A model generated the notes under the pieces. That model was not told the DNA's origin, searched no databases, and saw only the letters and a program-made list of their open reading frames with translations. Shown piece by piece: positions 24,752 to 33,291 of a stretch of DNA of 64,000 nucleotides (position 1 is its first letter; every line of letters starts with the position of its first letter). This DNA comes from Thermoplasmatota archaeon (lineage in GTDB: Archaea; Thermoplasmatota; E2; UBA202; JdFR-43). The translations under genes and the position numbers were made by a program. Location of the stretch: positions 1 to 64,000 of the forward strand of contig JAPDJT010000015.1 in NCBI GenBank assembly GCA_029258955.1. Direction: 5' to 3'.

Positions 24752-25044
24752 CCCTTCTTATACAGGAAATAACCCAGAGAAATGGAAATGAGGCATATGA
24801 CTGTCCAGAAAATGTAGTTGTGAAGAAGATCAAACCCGAAAACTAACTCAGTTATTTTGTACAATTCCATGGCTCCCCACGGAAGCTCATACAGGCCGAA
24901 GCCAATGAGAAGGATGCCCACAAAGGCAAGTAAGCCTTTTTTCTTTCTTTTCTTTCTGTGATGCTTTTCCTTGTAGATGCTCACAGCTAGCAAAATGATT
25001 ATGGCTATGCAGAGCAGTATGAATGCAATGCTCAGCTCATCCAT
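24748..25044 (-). CDS. Three-helix membrane protein
   Basis: 98 residues with membrane segments at about 5-24, 38-56 and 70-92 and a basic loop (KEKHHRKKRKKKG) that should face the cytoplasm. Overlaps both neighbours. Unknown function. Confidence 0.55.
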   Translation of the reverse strand: MDELSIAFILLCIAIIILLAVSIYKEKHHRKKRKKKGLLAFVGILLIGFGLYELPWGAMELYKITELVFGFDLLHNYIFWTVICLISISLGYFLYKKG

Positions 25045-25195
25045 TTATTCCACCTACCATTTTTACCACTGTTTTTACAATGTAAACTATTAAATCATAC
25101 AGTGTTTCAAGCAAATCTGTACCAAGTATTTTATCAACTACGAAAAGCAGACCGAAGAAGGCCAGCACAGTTATTATGAAATGGATCAACCTCAG
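25037..25195 (-). CDS. Small membrane protein; probable CTG start
   Basis: A TTG at 25189 gives 50 residues (MIHFIITVLAFFGLLFVVDK...). GGAGGTG is 5 bases before an in-frame CTG at 25195, and that CTG overlaps the upstream TGA as CTGA, the same layout as the ATGA overlaps of the neighbouring genes. Its stop overlaps the next ATG by 8 bases. Single N-terminal membrane helix, then a second weaker one. Confidence 0.55.
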   Translation of the reverse strand: MRLIHFIITVLAFFGLLFVVDKILGTDLLETLYDLIVYIVKTVVKMVGGING

Positions 25196-25407
25196 ATTAC
25201 CACCTCCCTTGTGCCTGCATATCTCAAAGCCTTTCCCCTGTATTTCTGCAGAGCCTTCGGATAGCTTCCCTTTATTGTTTTTATTCCGTTCTTCTCCAGA
25301 ATCTGCTTCATCCTGTAGTATGTGACGCCCGTTTTCTCAGGAATCTGGCGAAGGGGAATGCCCTCCTCTATGGCGGCGAGAACCTTTTCCTCATCACTTA
25401 GCAGCAT
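25192..25407 (-). CDS. Small HTH protein
   Basis: 71 residues. DEEKVLAAIEEGIPLRQIPE followed by KTGVTYYRMKQILEKNG is a helix-turn-helix of the homeodomain/recombinase-like type. A basic tail follows. A DNA-binding regulator inside the structural operon is inferred. Confidence 0.55.
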   Translation of the reverse strand: MLLSDEEKVLAAIEEGIPLRQIPEKTGVTYYRMKQILEKNGIKTIKGSYPKALQKYRGKALRYAGTREVVI

Positions 25408-25742
25408 GTTCTCTTCCTCCTCATTTTCCTTTTAGCATTCCATGCGGCTATTCCGAAAACTATTGCAACAACTGCCAGCAGAGGCCAGTATTTGAGCAAT
25501 GGTAGCCCGAAAGCATAGATCATTGCTGCAGTGAGGAATAGCAGAATTAAACCCCACATTGCCTTTTCATGCGGCTCATCACTTGCCTTTGCAAACCATG
25601 CTGAAAGCAATGTGAAGCATCCACCTATGGCGGTAAACACCCAGCCCAGAAAGGCGAACAGGGCATGAGCTGTAAATGGAATTATGGCTGCTATACCAAC
25701 AGTCAGAGCGGATAAAGCAGCTACAACTTTACTCTTCCTCAT
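25398..25742 (-). CDS. Four-helix membrane protein
   Basis: 114 residues, membrane segments near 8-28, 31-48, 62-78 and 84-102, and a basic C-terminus (KRKMRRKRTCC). Unknown family. Overlaps the HTH gene by 10 bases. Confidence 0.55.
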   Translation of the reverse strand: MRKSKVVAALSALTVGIAAIIPFTAHALFAFLGWVFTAIGGCFTLLSAWFAKASDEPHEKAMWGLILLFLTAAMIYAFGLPLLKYWPLLAVVAIVFGIAAWNAKRKMRRKRTCC

Positions 25743-25746
25743 TTCA

Positions 25747-26640
25747 TCACCTCATTTTAGCCCATACAAACGGCAGACCTATTCCAGGAACACCAAATAT
25801 GAGGACTGATGTGGCAAGCGCTGCGGGATCTCCCTCTGCAGCTTTGTTAAACAGCGGGTTCCAGAATTGCTCCCATAAGGCTGTGCCGAGAATTCCGGCT
25901 CCTATTATGATGAGTATTATTCCAATGGGGGTACTCCAGTTCGGAATAATAACCATGAGGATGCCTATGATGAGGCAGCCCGCCCCTATGGCAGCTCCCG
26001 CCTTTCCCGCTGCCAGACCGCCTGTAAAATCGGATAGAGCTTTTCCAAAAGCATACCAGAATCCTCTTTCCCTGATGTAATTTCCGATATTTCCCAGAGT
26101 ACCTGAATTCCAGAGGTTGATTACTCCTATGGCTAACAATAAAACAAATATCACTGCAGCAGCTCCGGCTCCAACCCTGTGTCCTGTGCCTATTGCAACG
26201 GCAATGGCAAGGAGCATTATGATAAGCATCGCCGTCAATATCTGGCTTACGGTGGAATTTCCCAGAAATGATATCGATGAATCAAAAGCTTCCAGGAATT
26301 TTTTGAAATCGAGGCCGTTGCCCACAAGAATCATGCCAACGGAGATAAGCAGAAACAAAGCTTCCCACTTCACCAGATTGCTCTTGCCTGTAGCCGTGGA
26401 AATTGCTATCGCAGGTATGAAAATGAGAAGGAAAATTATGCCGAGGGTGCTGACCAGATTCTGTCCTTCAAACCATCCGGGGTTGTATTCTATACCGTAT
26501 ACATAAAGCAGTGTTGCCACTGTAGCTCCGACAACGCCTATTATTATGAATACTAAAGGATTCTCCTCAACGAGTCCTTCAGTATCTGCATCATCCGTCC
26601 AGCCCATCGATGCCGTAATGAAAGGAATTATCCACTTCAT
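25747..26640 (-). CDS. Polytopic membrane protein (about eight helices)
   Basis: 297 residues from the ATG at 26640, which overlaps the upstream stop by 4 bases; a longer frame upstream was rejected as it only shadows the previous gene. Glycine-rich hydrophobic helices alternate with short loops (LVSTLGIIFLLIFIPAIAIS, AAAVIFVLLLAIGVI). It may form a channel. Its operon place between surface proteins and the ATPase recalls VirB6-like or virion membrane proteins, but no homology is seen. Confidence 0.6.
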   Translation of the reverse strand: MKWIIPFITASMGWTDDADTEGLVEENPLVFIIIGVVGATVATLLYVYGIEYNPGWFEGQNLVSTLGIIFLLIFIPAIAISTATGKSNLVKWEALFLLISVGMILVGNGLDFKKFLEAFDSSISFLGNSTVSQILTAMLIIMLLAIAVAIGTGHRVGAGAAAVIFVLLLAIGVINLWNSGTLGNIGNYIRERGFWYAFGKALSDFTGGLAAGKAGAAIGAGCLIIGILMVIIPNWSTPIGIILIIIGAGILGTALWEQFWNPLFNKAAEGDPAALATSVLIFGVPGIGLPFVWAKMR

Positions 26641-28094
26641 AGCAACCTCCTCACATATTTCCTTCCCTTCTTCAGCACAACAGCCTTGACCGTGAGATAC
26701 AAAATGAATACTGCAAGCAAGGCATCCAGAACAAGCCAGATCCAGTGGGCTGAGGTATGGTAAAGCAGAACGCCCGCAACAATGAGAATTGTAAGAAGCA
26801 AAGAACCTGTAGCTGGCCCATAGCCGAATGCTTTGATGCTCTCTGGCTTCATGAAAAATGCAGTTGATGCAAAACCGATAATGGCGATGAAGGAGGTAAA
26901 GAACATTGCAAACCAGCTGAAAGGCAGTTTCCAGCGTGGCCACTCAAATATGCCTCCTCCTGCTGGATCCTCTGGCTCTGTTCTGAATGTGCCTGTGAAT
27001 GCATTTGTTGCATTGTTCTCATCCTTAACAAAGATATACAGGGTGTATGTTGTGTTGTACTCTGCCTCACTCCAGCTCAAGTTGAATGTGGTGCCGCTGG
27101 AAACATTACGGAAAATCCACTGCTTCGCCGGATTGGTTATACCTATATTTACCTCAACGTACATGGAGTCATTATCCTCATCCGTAACGGTAAAGGAAAT
27201 ATTCACCGGAATGGAAACATTTTCCGCACCATCATAGGGATATACATTTAGGATTTGCGGTTCATGTCCAGGAGGAACAACATTGAAATGCCATGTTGGG
27301 GACTGCTCCTCTGTTTTTCCATCGCTTACCCTCACAAACCATTCGTAGCTGCTGTAATAGCTCAATCCACTCCATGTGCAGTAAACCCTGCTTCCCGACG
27401 CAACATTATTTACACTCCCCAGAATTTCCTGAGTTCTGGCATTGTAAAATGTTACATTCAGCACATCGCCATCAGGATCCATCACCCTGCATGACAGCGT
27501 CACAGTTGTATTGGTTATGTTTGCCCCATCTGGAGGATAAGGTTCATTTGCTTCTGGTGGATTGTTTGCCGTTGCAGCATACAGCGTCAGCGTAACATTG
27601 TACACATATACGCTGCTCCAGCTGCTTCCACTTCCGTATGAATAAAGGAAAAATGAAATGTTGACGGCATTGCCATTTACAACATCTACAAGCCTGCTGT
27701 AGTAGTGAGGGCTGTCATAGTTGAAGTTTGAGTGGCTCCACTCAACCTTATTATTCCAGTCATCTGCAGTAACGGCTATCTTGAGATAATTCGAGCCATC
27801 TATGCAGAATCCGCTGAAGTAATACTCAATCTTTATTTTATCAACCAAAAAAGCAGGATTGATTATCTCCGAGAGATTGAAATATGCTCCGGCGCTGCCT
27901 GTGACTCCGCTTGTATTCACCCATATGTAGCCACCGTCACCTGTATGAATCCCGCAGAGATTGTTTGCATAGATGTCCTTAACAATCCAGTTTGAGGTAT
28001 CGGTAAATTCATAGCTGTATACGTTGCTGGCTGAAGCTAATGGAATGAAAAAGGAAAGGAGGAGGATTGCTATAATGGGTTTTTCCGCCTTCAT
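26637..28094 (-). CDS. Large surface protein with Ig/FN3-like repeats
   Basis: 485 residues. A signal peptide (PIIAILLLSFFIPLASA) is followed by a jelly-roll-like domain (about 30-175), two FN3/Ig-like domains (PPEANEPYPPDGANITNTTV; PQILNVYPYDGAENVSIPVN) and three or four C-terminal membrane helices with a basic end. Many NxS/T sites suggest glycosylation. Likely an envelope or cell-surface protein of the element. Confidence 0.65.
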   Translation of the reverse strand: MKAEKPIIAILLLSFFIPLASASNVYSYEFTDTSNWIVKDIYANNLCGIHTGDGGYIWVNTSGVTGSAGAYFNLSEIINPAFLVDKIKIEYYFSGFCIDGSNYLKIAVTADDWNNKVEWSHSNFNYDSPHYYSRLVDVVNGNAVNISFFLYSYGSGSSWSSVYVYNVTLTLYAATANNPPEANEPYPPDGANITNTTVTLSCRVMDPDGDVLNVTFYNARTQEILGSVNNVASGSRVYCTWSGLSYYSSYEWFVRVSDGKTEEQSPTWHFNVVPPGHEPQILNVYPYDGAENVSIPVNISFTVTDEDNDSMYVEVNIGITNPAKQWIFRNVSSGTTFNLSWSEAEYNTTYTLYIFVKDENNATNAFTGTFRTEPEDPAGGGIFEWPRWKLPFSWFAMFFTSFIAIIGFASTAFFMKPESIKAFGYGPATGSLLLTILIVAGVLLYHTSAHWIWLVLDALLAVFILYLTVKAVVLKKGRKYVRRLL

Positions 28095-28561
28095 GCTACT
28101 GCCACAGGATAAAGCATGAAGATCGCCCAGAGCACCAGCGCAATGAGGCCACCGATGAGAATATCTCTTTCCTCCTTGTGATCTGTAGTGTAATAAACTC
28201 CTGCAGCAGTTAGAAGCAGAATAAGCACAGCTCCGAATGCAGTTGCTATAATTTCATGATCAGTTGCATTTATCCACACCTTCCAGAAAGCGAAGTTCAT
28301 TGATGTGTACGTTGCCAAGTCAATGAAGATGAATATGATGCCCATTATTGCAATGGCTATGCCCAGGCCGATGATGAATTTCGCAATGCTCTTTTCCTTT
28401 CTCTGAGGAAGTATAAAGAAGATTATTGCCGAGCCGAGAGCAAAGAAGAAGGCAAGAGGTATCATCAGCCCCGTTTCCTGCTCGCTCAGCCCTGTTTCGT
28501 TTACTTCTGCATTTGCAAAAGGAATCAAAAGCAGTGGAATGAGCCATAACAATTTCCTCAT
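28091..28561 (-). CDS. Membrane protein with signal peptide
   Basis: 156 residues from the ATG at 28561, 5 bases after GGAGGTG. A signal peptide (LLWLIPLLLIPFANA) precedes about four membrane helices. The upstream extension of the frame was rejected because this start has the ribosome-binding site and the overlap. Unknown family. Confidence 0.6.
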   Translation of the reverse strand: MRKLLWLIPLLLIPFANAEVNETGLSEQETGLMIPLAFFFALGSAIIFFILPQRKEKSIAKFIIGLGIAIAIMGIIFIFIDLATYTSMNFAFWKVWINATDHEIIATAFGAVLILLLTAAGVYYTTDHKEERDILIGGLIALVLWAIFMLYPVAVA

Positions 28562-28611
28562 GCTACCACCTCCACTGGAAAAGGAATGAGGAAAATTGCC
28601 AGGAGCATCAT
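28558..28611 (-). CDS. 17-residue mini-ORF joining two genes
   Basis: Reads MMLLAIFLIPFPVEVVA. GGAGGAGA precedes its ATG, which overlaps the TGA of the large surface-protein gene. Its own TGA overlaps the ATG of the next gene, and its last codons contain that gene's GGAGGTG. It could be a hydrophobic peptide or a translation bridge. Confidence 0.45.
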   Translation of the reverse strand: MMLLAIFLIPFPVEVVA

Positions 28612-31298
28612 CTTCTCCTCCTCCTTCCGGCAAAGGCAATTGCAGCAAATGCTCCAAATGCCAAACCAAGTCCTGCTATGAGCACGTATTCCGGCTTGAT
28701 GTCATCGCCGTCTATTATTCCTCCTCCGGTGCCGTTGTCATCGTTGCTGTTATTTCCGTTATTCTCGCTTTCGGTTGTAAATTGCCAGAACGGTGAGGAA
28801 GCAGAAGCTCCGTGCTCATCCCATGCAACAACACGCCAGCAGTATATTTTTCCTTCCTGCAGCTGCCCGGGATTGTAATACGGCGTTGTTATGTTGCTTG
28901 CAACCTTTGGAGGAACTTCGGAAGTGCCAAAATATACATCGTAAGTCAATGAATCTCCATCCGGATCGCTGCATGTCCATGAAAGAGTTACAGTTGTGGA
29001 AACATTTGTTGCACCATCCGGTGGATTCGGATTTGATGGCACCGTTGGCGGGTGATTTGACTGTTCTGTAACTGTTATTGTTACAGTATCGTATGCTTTT
29101 GCTCCATCATTATCCACGACTGTAAAATTGGCGATGTAGGTGCCGGGATTATCATAAACATGATTGATTGTTGCGGGAGGCGAGCCTGCACCGCTGTATT
29201 CTGCATTTCCGTCATTATTTATATCAAGGCTCCATGAAGAGATATTTCCATCTGGATCACTTGCTGTCAATGAGAATTCAACATTGAGAGGAGCTTCTCC
29301 TGATGCTGGATTTGCTGATAAGCTGCATGTTGGGGGCTGATTCTGGTGCTCAGTAACTATGATTGTAACGGTATCATATGCCGTGTAGCCATCGTTATCT
29401 GTAACCGTTAGATTTGCAACATATGTTCCAGGCTGACTGTAAGTATGCTCCTGCGTTGCCGGCGGAGCTCCTGTACCGCTATATTCAGGAGAACCATCGT
29501 TATCCACATCCAGCTGCCATGAGGATATGCTTCCATCCGGATCGCTTGCGGACATGGAGAATGTAACTGTAAGAGGTGCTTCTCCACTGGTTGGATCTGC
29601 ATTTAAACTGCATGCTGGAGGATCTCCCGGTATATTCTGCCATATGGTTGTTGATGCAACAGATGGCTCTGGATCAGCATAAGGCATCACAGCAAGATAC
29701 TGCACGTAAAGAGTTGAATCTGCAGAGCCGTGTGTTTGTATTCCTGCATAACAACCAGATGTTGGGAAAGACAATGTATTATTTTCTATGTAACTCTGCC
29801 AGTTCTTAATTAATCTTGCACTGTTGCCACCACGCCACTCCAATGTAAATGTATTCCATATATCTGATTCAAAAACAAACTTTTCAGATGAAAATGTTGT
29901 AGATTCATTTGCAATATGGTAATATCCATCTTTACAAACCATCCTGCAAGCAGGAGTAGTTGAACTCATTGGAAATGCTGTAGCAAATCCTAAGTTATGT
30001 CTTCCGTTACCCCCTATTTTCTCTTTTGCTTCAATAGTTATCGGTGAAGAAAATGTATTTTTTGAGACAACATATTGTTCGCCTGCAGGTATTTCCATAG
30101 ATATTTTTGCTCCTTTCAGCTTGTAAATTGTGCATGTATTACTTCTATAAGCAACATAGAAGTTGCCAGCATACCATGTTAAGCCATTCTGTGTTCTTCC
30201 ATTTGCTGTGTGGATTTCTCCGATTTTAATTACATTATTTCCCGTTGGCTGAAGGACAGCAATAACATGGTCTGTTGTATCTGATGTTTGAACTGCACAG
30301 AAAAGTAAGCCATCAGTATAAACACCATCTTGCATTTTTGTTTGCGGTGATGTTATAGTTGCTATATGATTTCCGTTTAGGTCATATATCAATATATTTT
30401 GGCTGTCATAGTTAAACATATATAATCTGTTAAGGTCTGGAGCCACAACACAAGCCCCGATGCTATCATTTACTATAATCCATTGTTGAGCTGTTAAATT
30501 ACTTGCATAAATTTTGTAAATCTTTGTTGGTGTTTCTCCAATATCATGAACTGGACAATAGATTATTCCATCATGTATGCTTATGCCTCCTAAATGGTTG
30601 TCATTTGGAAATCTTATGCTATCCACAATATTACCGTTTAAATCCACTTTAAAAAGTCCTCCACCATTAGTTGTATCTTTAGTAGTTATATAATAATATG
30701 AGCCGTCGAAAACAATTCCCTCAACCTCATCATCGCTTATTGCCGGAGTTAATGAAGATATATCTGATGCTGTCATGGAAGCTCCAACGAAATCGAAATC
30801 CTTTGTATTCATGAATTTGTCTCCGGTGAATGCATCATAAACATCTAAAGGTCTGCTCAGCGTGTGTATGGCAAGCTCCCTATTGCTGTTGCCGGTTAAA
30901 ATGTAAATTTTTGAATACGCATCAGTCAGCTTTATATCAAAGTAGGCATCTGTATCGTTGTAATCTATGAGGTTGAAAGGAAGCATTGTCGCTGCATCAG
31001 GATCATAGGATGTGGCAAATGCTATGTCATAGGGCCATTGCTGGCATTTGTTGTTCATGTATATGGTGTTTGTCGATGGATCATCTGTGCCCACACCCTT
31101 GACGACGTGTATTCTGAGTATTTTGCCCGCTGCTGAGTTGCTCAATGTAATTTCCTTGTAGTAGCTCCAGTCATTGCTGTAGGGAATTTTTGCTGAGGCT
31201 TTTTCAATTGCTGGAATCAATGCTGTTAAAAGCATCGCTGCAATCAAAAGAGAGGATACTCTACTCCTAATCTTTTGCAAAAAGCCGGTTTTCCTCAA
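28608..31298 (-). CDS. Giant surface protein: DUF2341, propeller, LamG-like, PKD x2, FN3, membrane anchor
   Basis: 896 residues from a TTG at 31298 (TTG at 31310 is also possible). Signal segment near 15-35. A DUF2341 region (WSYYKEITLSNSAAGK...) spans about 45-150, a beta-propeller-like region about 180-370, a concanavalin/LamG-like region about 390-530, then PKD domains (GTYVANLTVTDNDGYTAYDT; GTYIANFTVVDNDGAKAYDT) and an FN3-like domain. One C-terminal membrane helix ends in five Arg. TTTTTATACT lies about 20-27 bases before the chosen start. Adhesin or spike of the element is likely. Confidence 0.7.
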   Translation of the reverse strand: MRKTGFLQKIRSRVSSLLIAAMLLTALIPAIEKASAKIPYSNDWSYYKEITLSNSAAGKILRIHVVKGVGTDDPSTNTIYMNNKCQQWPYDIAFATSYDPDAATMLPFNLIDYNDTDAYFDIKLTDAYSKIYILTGNSNRELAIHTLSRPLDVYDAFTGDKFMNTKDFDFVGASMTASDISSLTPAISDDEVEGIVFDGSYYYITTKDTTNGGGLFKVDLNGNIVDSIRFPNDNHLGGISIHDGIIYCPVHDIGETPTKIYKIYASNLTAQQWIIVNDSIGACVVAPDLNRLYMFNYDSQNILIYDLNGNHIATITSPQTKMQDGVYTDGLLFCAVQTSDTTDHVIAVLQPTGNNVIKIGEIHTANGRTQNGLTWYAGNFYVAYRSNTCTIYKLKGAKISMEIPAGEQYVVSKNTFSSPITIEAKEKIGGNGRHNLGFATAFPMSSTTPACRMVCKDGYYHIANESTTFSSEKFVFESDIWNTFTLEWRGGNSARLIKNWQSYIENNTLSFPTSGCYAGIQTHGSADSTLYVQYLAVMPYADPEPSVASTTIWQNIPGDPPACSLNADPTSGEAPLTVTFSMSASDPDGSISSWQLDVDNDGSPEYSGTGAPPATQEHTYSQPGTYVANLTVTDNDGYTAYDTVTIIVTEHQNQPPTCSLSANPASGEAPLNVEFSLTASDPDGNISSWSLDINNDGNAEYSGAGSPPATINHVYDNPGTYIANFTVVDNDGAKAYDTVTITVTEQSNHPPTVPSNPNPPDGATNVSTTVTLSWTCSDPDGDSLTYDVYFGTSEVPPKVASNITTPYYNPGQLQEGKIYCWRVVAWDEHGASASSPFWQFTTESENNGNNSNDDNGTGGGIIDGDDIKPEYVLIAGLGLAFGAFAAIAFAGRRRRR

Positions 31299-31392
31299 CG
31301 CTATCACCAAAACATAGTATAAAAATTAATTATACTAAGTATGGAGATTTCCGTAAAACATATACATTTATATATTAGAATTCCAACGCTGT

Positions 31393-31614
31393 TTAGAAAT
31401 TTTCTAAACTCTTTCTTATTTCTTTGATATGATTAAGAATCGCTTTTCTTTTTCTTTCATCTTCCTCATTTTCCAGCTGAATCTCCAGAATTTTTATAAC
31501 CCCATAGAGAAATGTCTTCTTAATTCCGATTCTCAACTTTATGAAATTGATGATAGTATCATCTACCTCTCCCCTTTTTATTGCTGTCTCTATACGAATC
31601 CACTCATTTTTCAT
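31393..31614 (-). CDS. Small helical protein
   Basis: 73 residues, charged and helical (KILEIQLENEEDERKRKAIL). Overlaps the methyltransferase gene by 4 bases. Unknown. Confidence 0.5.
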   Translation of the reverse strand: MKNEWIRIETAIKRGEVDDTIINFIKLRIGIKKTFLYGVIKILEIQLENEEDERKRKAILNHIKEIRKSLENF

Positions 31615-32102
31615 TTTTCCGCCTGCATTATCCAGTGCAGGGTGTCAGCAAACCAGGGAATTCTTATTCGTATTCCCAGATATTTCTCAACATGCCAGAA
31701 GGGAAAACCGTTTCGGAATTTCTCGAATTTTATTATTCTGAATGTTGCATGAGTGTATCTCCACTTCCAGCTTCTGGTGAAGTAGTTCATTGACTCCTCG
31801 GTGAAGAAATGTCTGTGCGTTGGATCCCGAAAAGCCTTCTTGCTTTTATAATACGGCGTATAAATTTCCACTATGCCGCCAGGCTTCAAAATGCGCCATA
31901 CCTCCTCCATTACCTTCACAACATCATCCAGATGCTCCAGAACATGATTCATGAGAATGTAATCGGCGAAATTATCATCAAAAGGCCAGGGAAATTCATT
32001 CAAGTCATGAACAACATCAACACCGGGATATTCTATTTTATCGACATTTATCCATCCCTTCCGTATATCCTTTCCGCAACCAAGATTTATCTTAACCTTC
32101 AT
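31611..32102 (-). CDS. SAM-dependent methyltransferase
   Basis: 163 residues from the ATG at 32102, whose ATGA overlaps the upstream stop. VKINLGCGKDIRKGWINVD is motif I, followed by DYILMNHVLEHLDDVVKVM and LKPGGIVEIYTPYY, a class I methyltransferase of the UbiE/Methyltransf_11 type. The acceptor is unknown; sugar, lipid and protein are all possible. Its place in the operon suggests modification of element surface or nucleic acid. Confidence 0.75.
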   Translation of the reverse strand: MKVKINLGCGKDIRKGWINVDKIEYPGVDVVHDLNEFPWPFDDNFADYILMNHVLEHLDDVVKVMEEVWRILKPGGIVEIYTPYYKSKKAFRDPTHRHFFTEESMNYFTRSWKWRYTHATFRIIKFEKFRNGFPFWHVEKYLGIRIRIPWFADTLHWIMQAEK

Positions 32103-32284
32103 TTCTTTCTTTTCTTCCTGTTTTTCATTTCCTCCCATTTCTTCTTATGCTCTCTTATCCTCCTTTTCCATGCCTTCTTATCTATGCCTGCCTTTTCTAA
32201 AGCAGCCTCAATGTTCGCCATGCGGTACTCGTGGAGGATTTCCTCGGGGTAAAGGATGAAAAGGCGCTGTTTTCTCCTCTTCAT
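32099..32284 (-). CDS. Small basic helical protein
   Basis: 61 residues, MKRRKQRLFILYPEEILHEY then a Lys/Arg-rich helix ending KNRKKRKK. Overlaps both neighbours by 4 bases. Unknown. Confidence 0.45.
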   Translation of the reverse strand: MKRRKQRLFILYPEEILHEYRMANIEAALEKAGIDKKAWKRRIREHKKKWEEMKNRKKRKK

Positions 32285-33261
32285 GTTACATCCCTCTTCT
32301 CATCTGGCTTTACAAAATCCCTTATCTTTTCTTCAGCTGACTCAACGAATTTTTCCAGAATTCTGATTGTATGCACGGAAAATTCTGCCAGGTTGCGAAT
32401 GGCAATTTCATGTTCAACCAGCTTTTTATCCAGCTCTGCTGCATGATCTGCAAGGCTTTTCGTTAAATCTGGCAGTGTGACGAACTCTATGGCGGTTTCC
32501 AGATCATCTGTTTCAAGCTCACCGTGATCCTTCGGGCTCAGATCGAACCACACCTTTTCCGTCCTTATTCCTGCTTTTATTGCTGCTTCGGCCACCTCCT
32601 TGGGAACCCGGATGGCGATATGGGGCTCAGTATATTCCTCCGGCAATCCGAGACGGTAGCCGAATTTCTTCTGGAGCCAGGCTGCCACCTTCATTGCCTG
32701 GGCCTGCATTATCTTCGGCGCCTGCCTCAGCTCCTCCGGATCATTGCTCACAAATTCCGGAAGCCAGATAACGATACTGCTGCTCTTCTTTCCCCTTATT
32801 TCCCTGATGCGGATCGCCTGGTCCCACCTTCCGCCATTTTCCAGCTTCACGGAAAATTCCCGGTAACGCACGCCGCTGGCCTGCCATTCCTTCTGCCAGG
32901 GCGGATCCACATCGCACGGCTTTTGAACCTTGAACCTGAAGCCAACCTTGTGATATCTCAGCGGGGGCGAGGTTTGTACCACCAACCATCCCTCATGGTC
33001 CCGCTTTTTGCCAGCGAGTCTCTCAATTTCCCTCTCTATTTTCCTGTAATTCGGGCCCCTGGTGTATAAAATCGGGGATTTTGAACCCCTCACCCTTCTG
33101 ATGTAACCATGCTTTTCAAGCCAGTCGGCATGATACTGCACCAGTGACTTTCTTATTTTGAGTATTTTTGCCACCTTTGCCTTTGCATAGCCCATGATAA
33201 GGAAGCGGTATATTTTGTGCCTCAATGGAAGTTTTGCATTTATTGCATCAAAAATGTCTAT
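32281..33261 (-). CDS. Large HTH protein beside iterons, possible replication or control protein; probable ATA start
   Basis: A TTG at 33225 gives 314 residues. GGAGGTGGAAGC stands 5 bases before an in-frame ATA at 33261, adding 12 residues ((I)DIFDAINAKLPL); the identical GGAGGTGGAAGC precedes the TTG of the ParB-like gene. An N-terminal HTH (KVAKILKIRKSLVQYHADWL, then EKHGYIRRV) is followed by a 200-residue alpha/beta domain I do not recognise and a C-terminal coiled coil. Direct repeats just upstream make a replication initiator or master regulator plausible. Confidence 0.6.
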   Translation of the reverse strand: MDIFDAINAKLPLRHKIYRFLIMGYAKAKVAKILKIRKSLVQYHADWLEKHGYIRRVRGSKSPILYTRGPNYRKIEREIERLAGKKRDHEGWLVVQTSPPLRYHKVGFRFKVQKPCDVDPPWQKEWQASGVRYREFSVKLENGGRWDQAIRIREIRGKKSSSIVIWLPEFVSNDPEELRQAPKIMQAQAMKVAAWLQKKFGYRLGLPEEYTEPHIAIRVPKEVAEAAIKAGIRTEKVWFDLSPKDHGELETDDLETAIEFVTLPDLTKSLADHAAELDKKLVEHEIAIRNLAEFSVHTIRILEKFVESAEEKIRDFVKPDEKRDVT

Positions 33262-33281
33262 GCTTCCACCTCCGTGGAAGC
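33262..33281. promoter_or_regulatory. Hairpin containing the ribosome-binding site of the HTH gene
   Basis: GCTTCCAC (33262-33269) and GTGGAAGC (33274-33281) are a perfect 8-bp stem with a 4-base loop. On the minus strand the GGAGGTG ribosome-binding site lies in the loop and 3' stem, directly before the ATA start, so folding would hide it. Confidence 0.6.
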
Positions 33282-33291
33282 AATAATACCG

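Noticed and set aside
25747-26943. Longer version of the eight-helix membrane protein (start at 26943)
   Set aside because: The extra 101 residues are the surface-protein gene read in another frame, and the ATG at 26640 has the 4-base overlap typical of this operon.
32524-33069. 181-codon open frame on the plus strand
   Set aside because: It is antisense to the large HTH gene, whose motifs and ribosome-binding site are clear. Its own translation is Pro/Leu/Arg rich without any motif.
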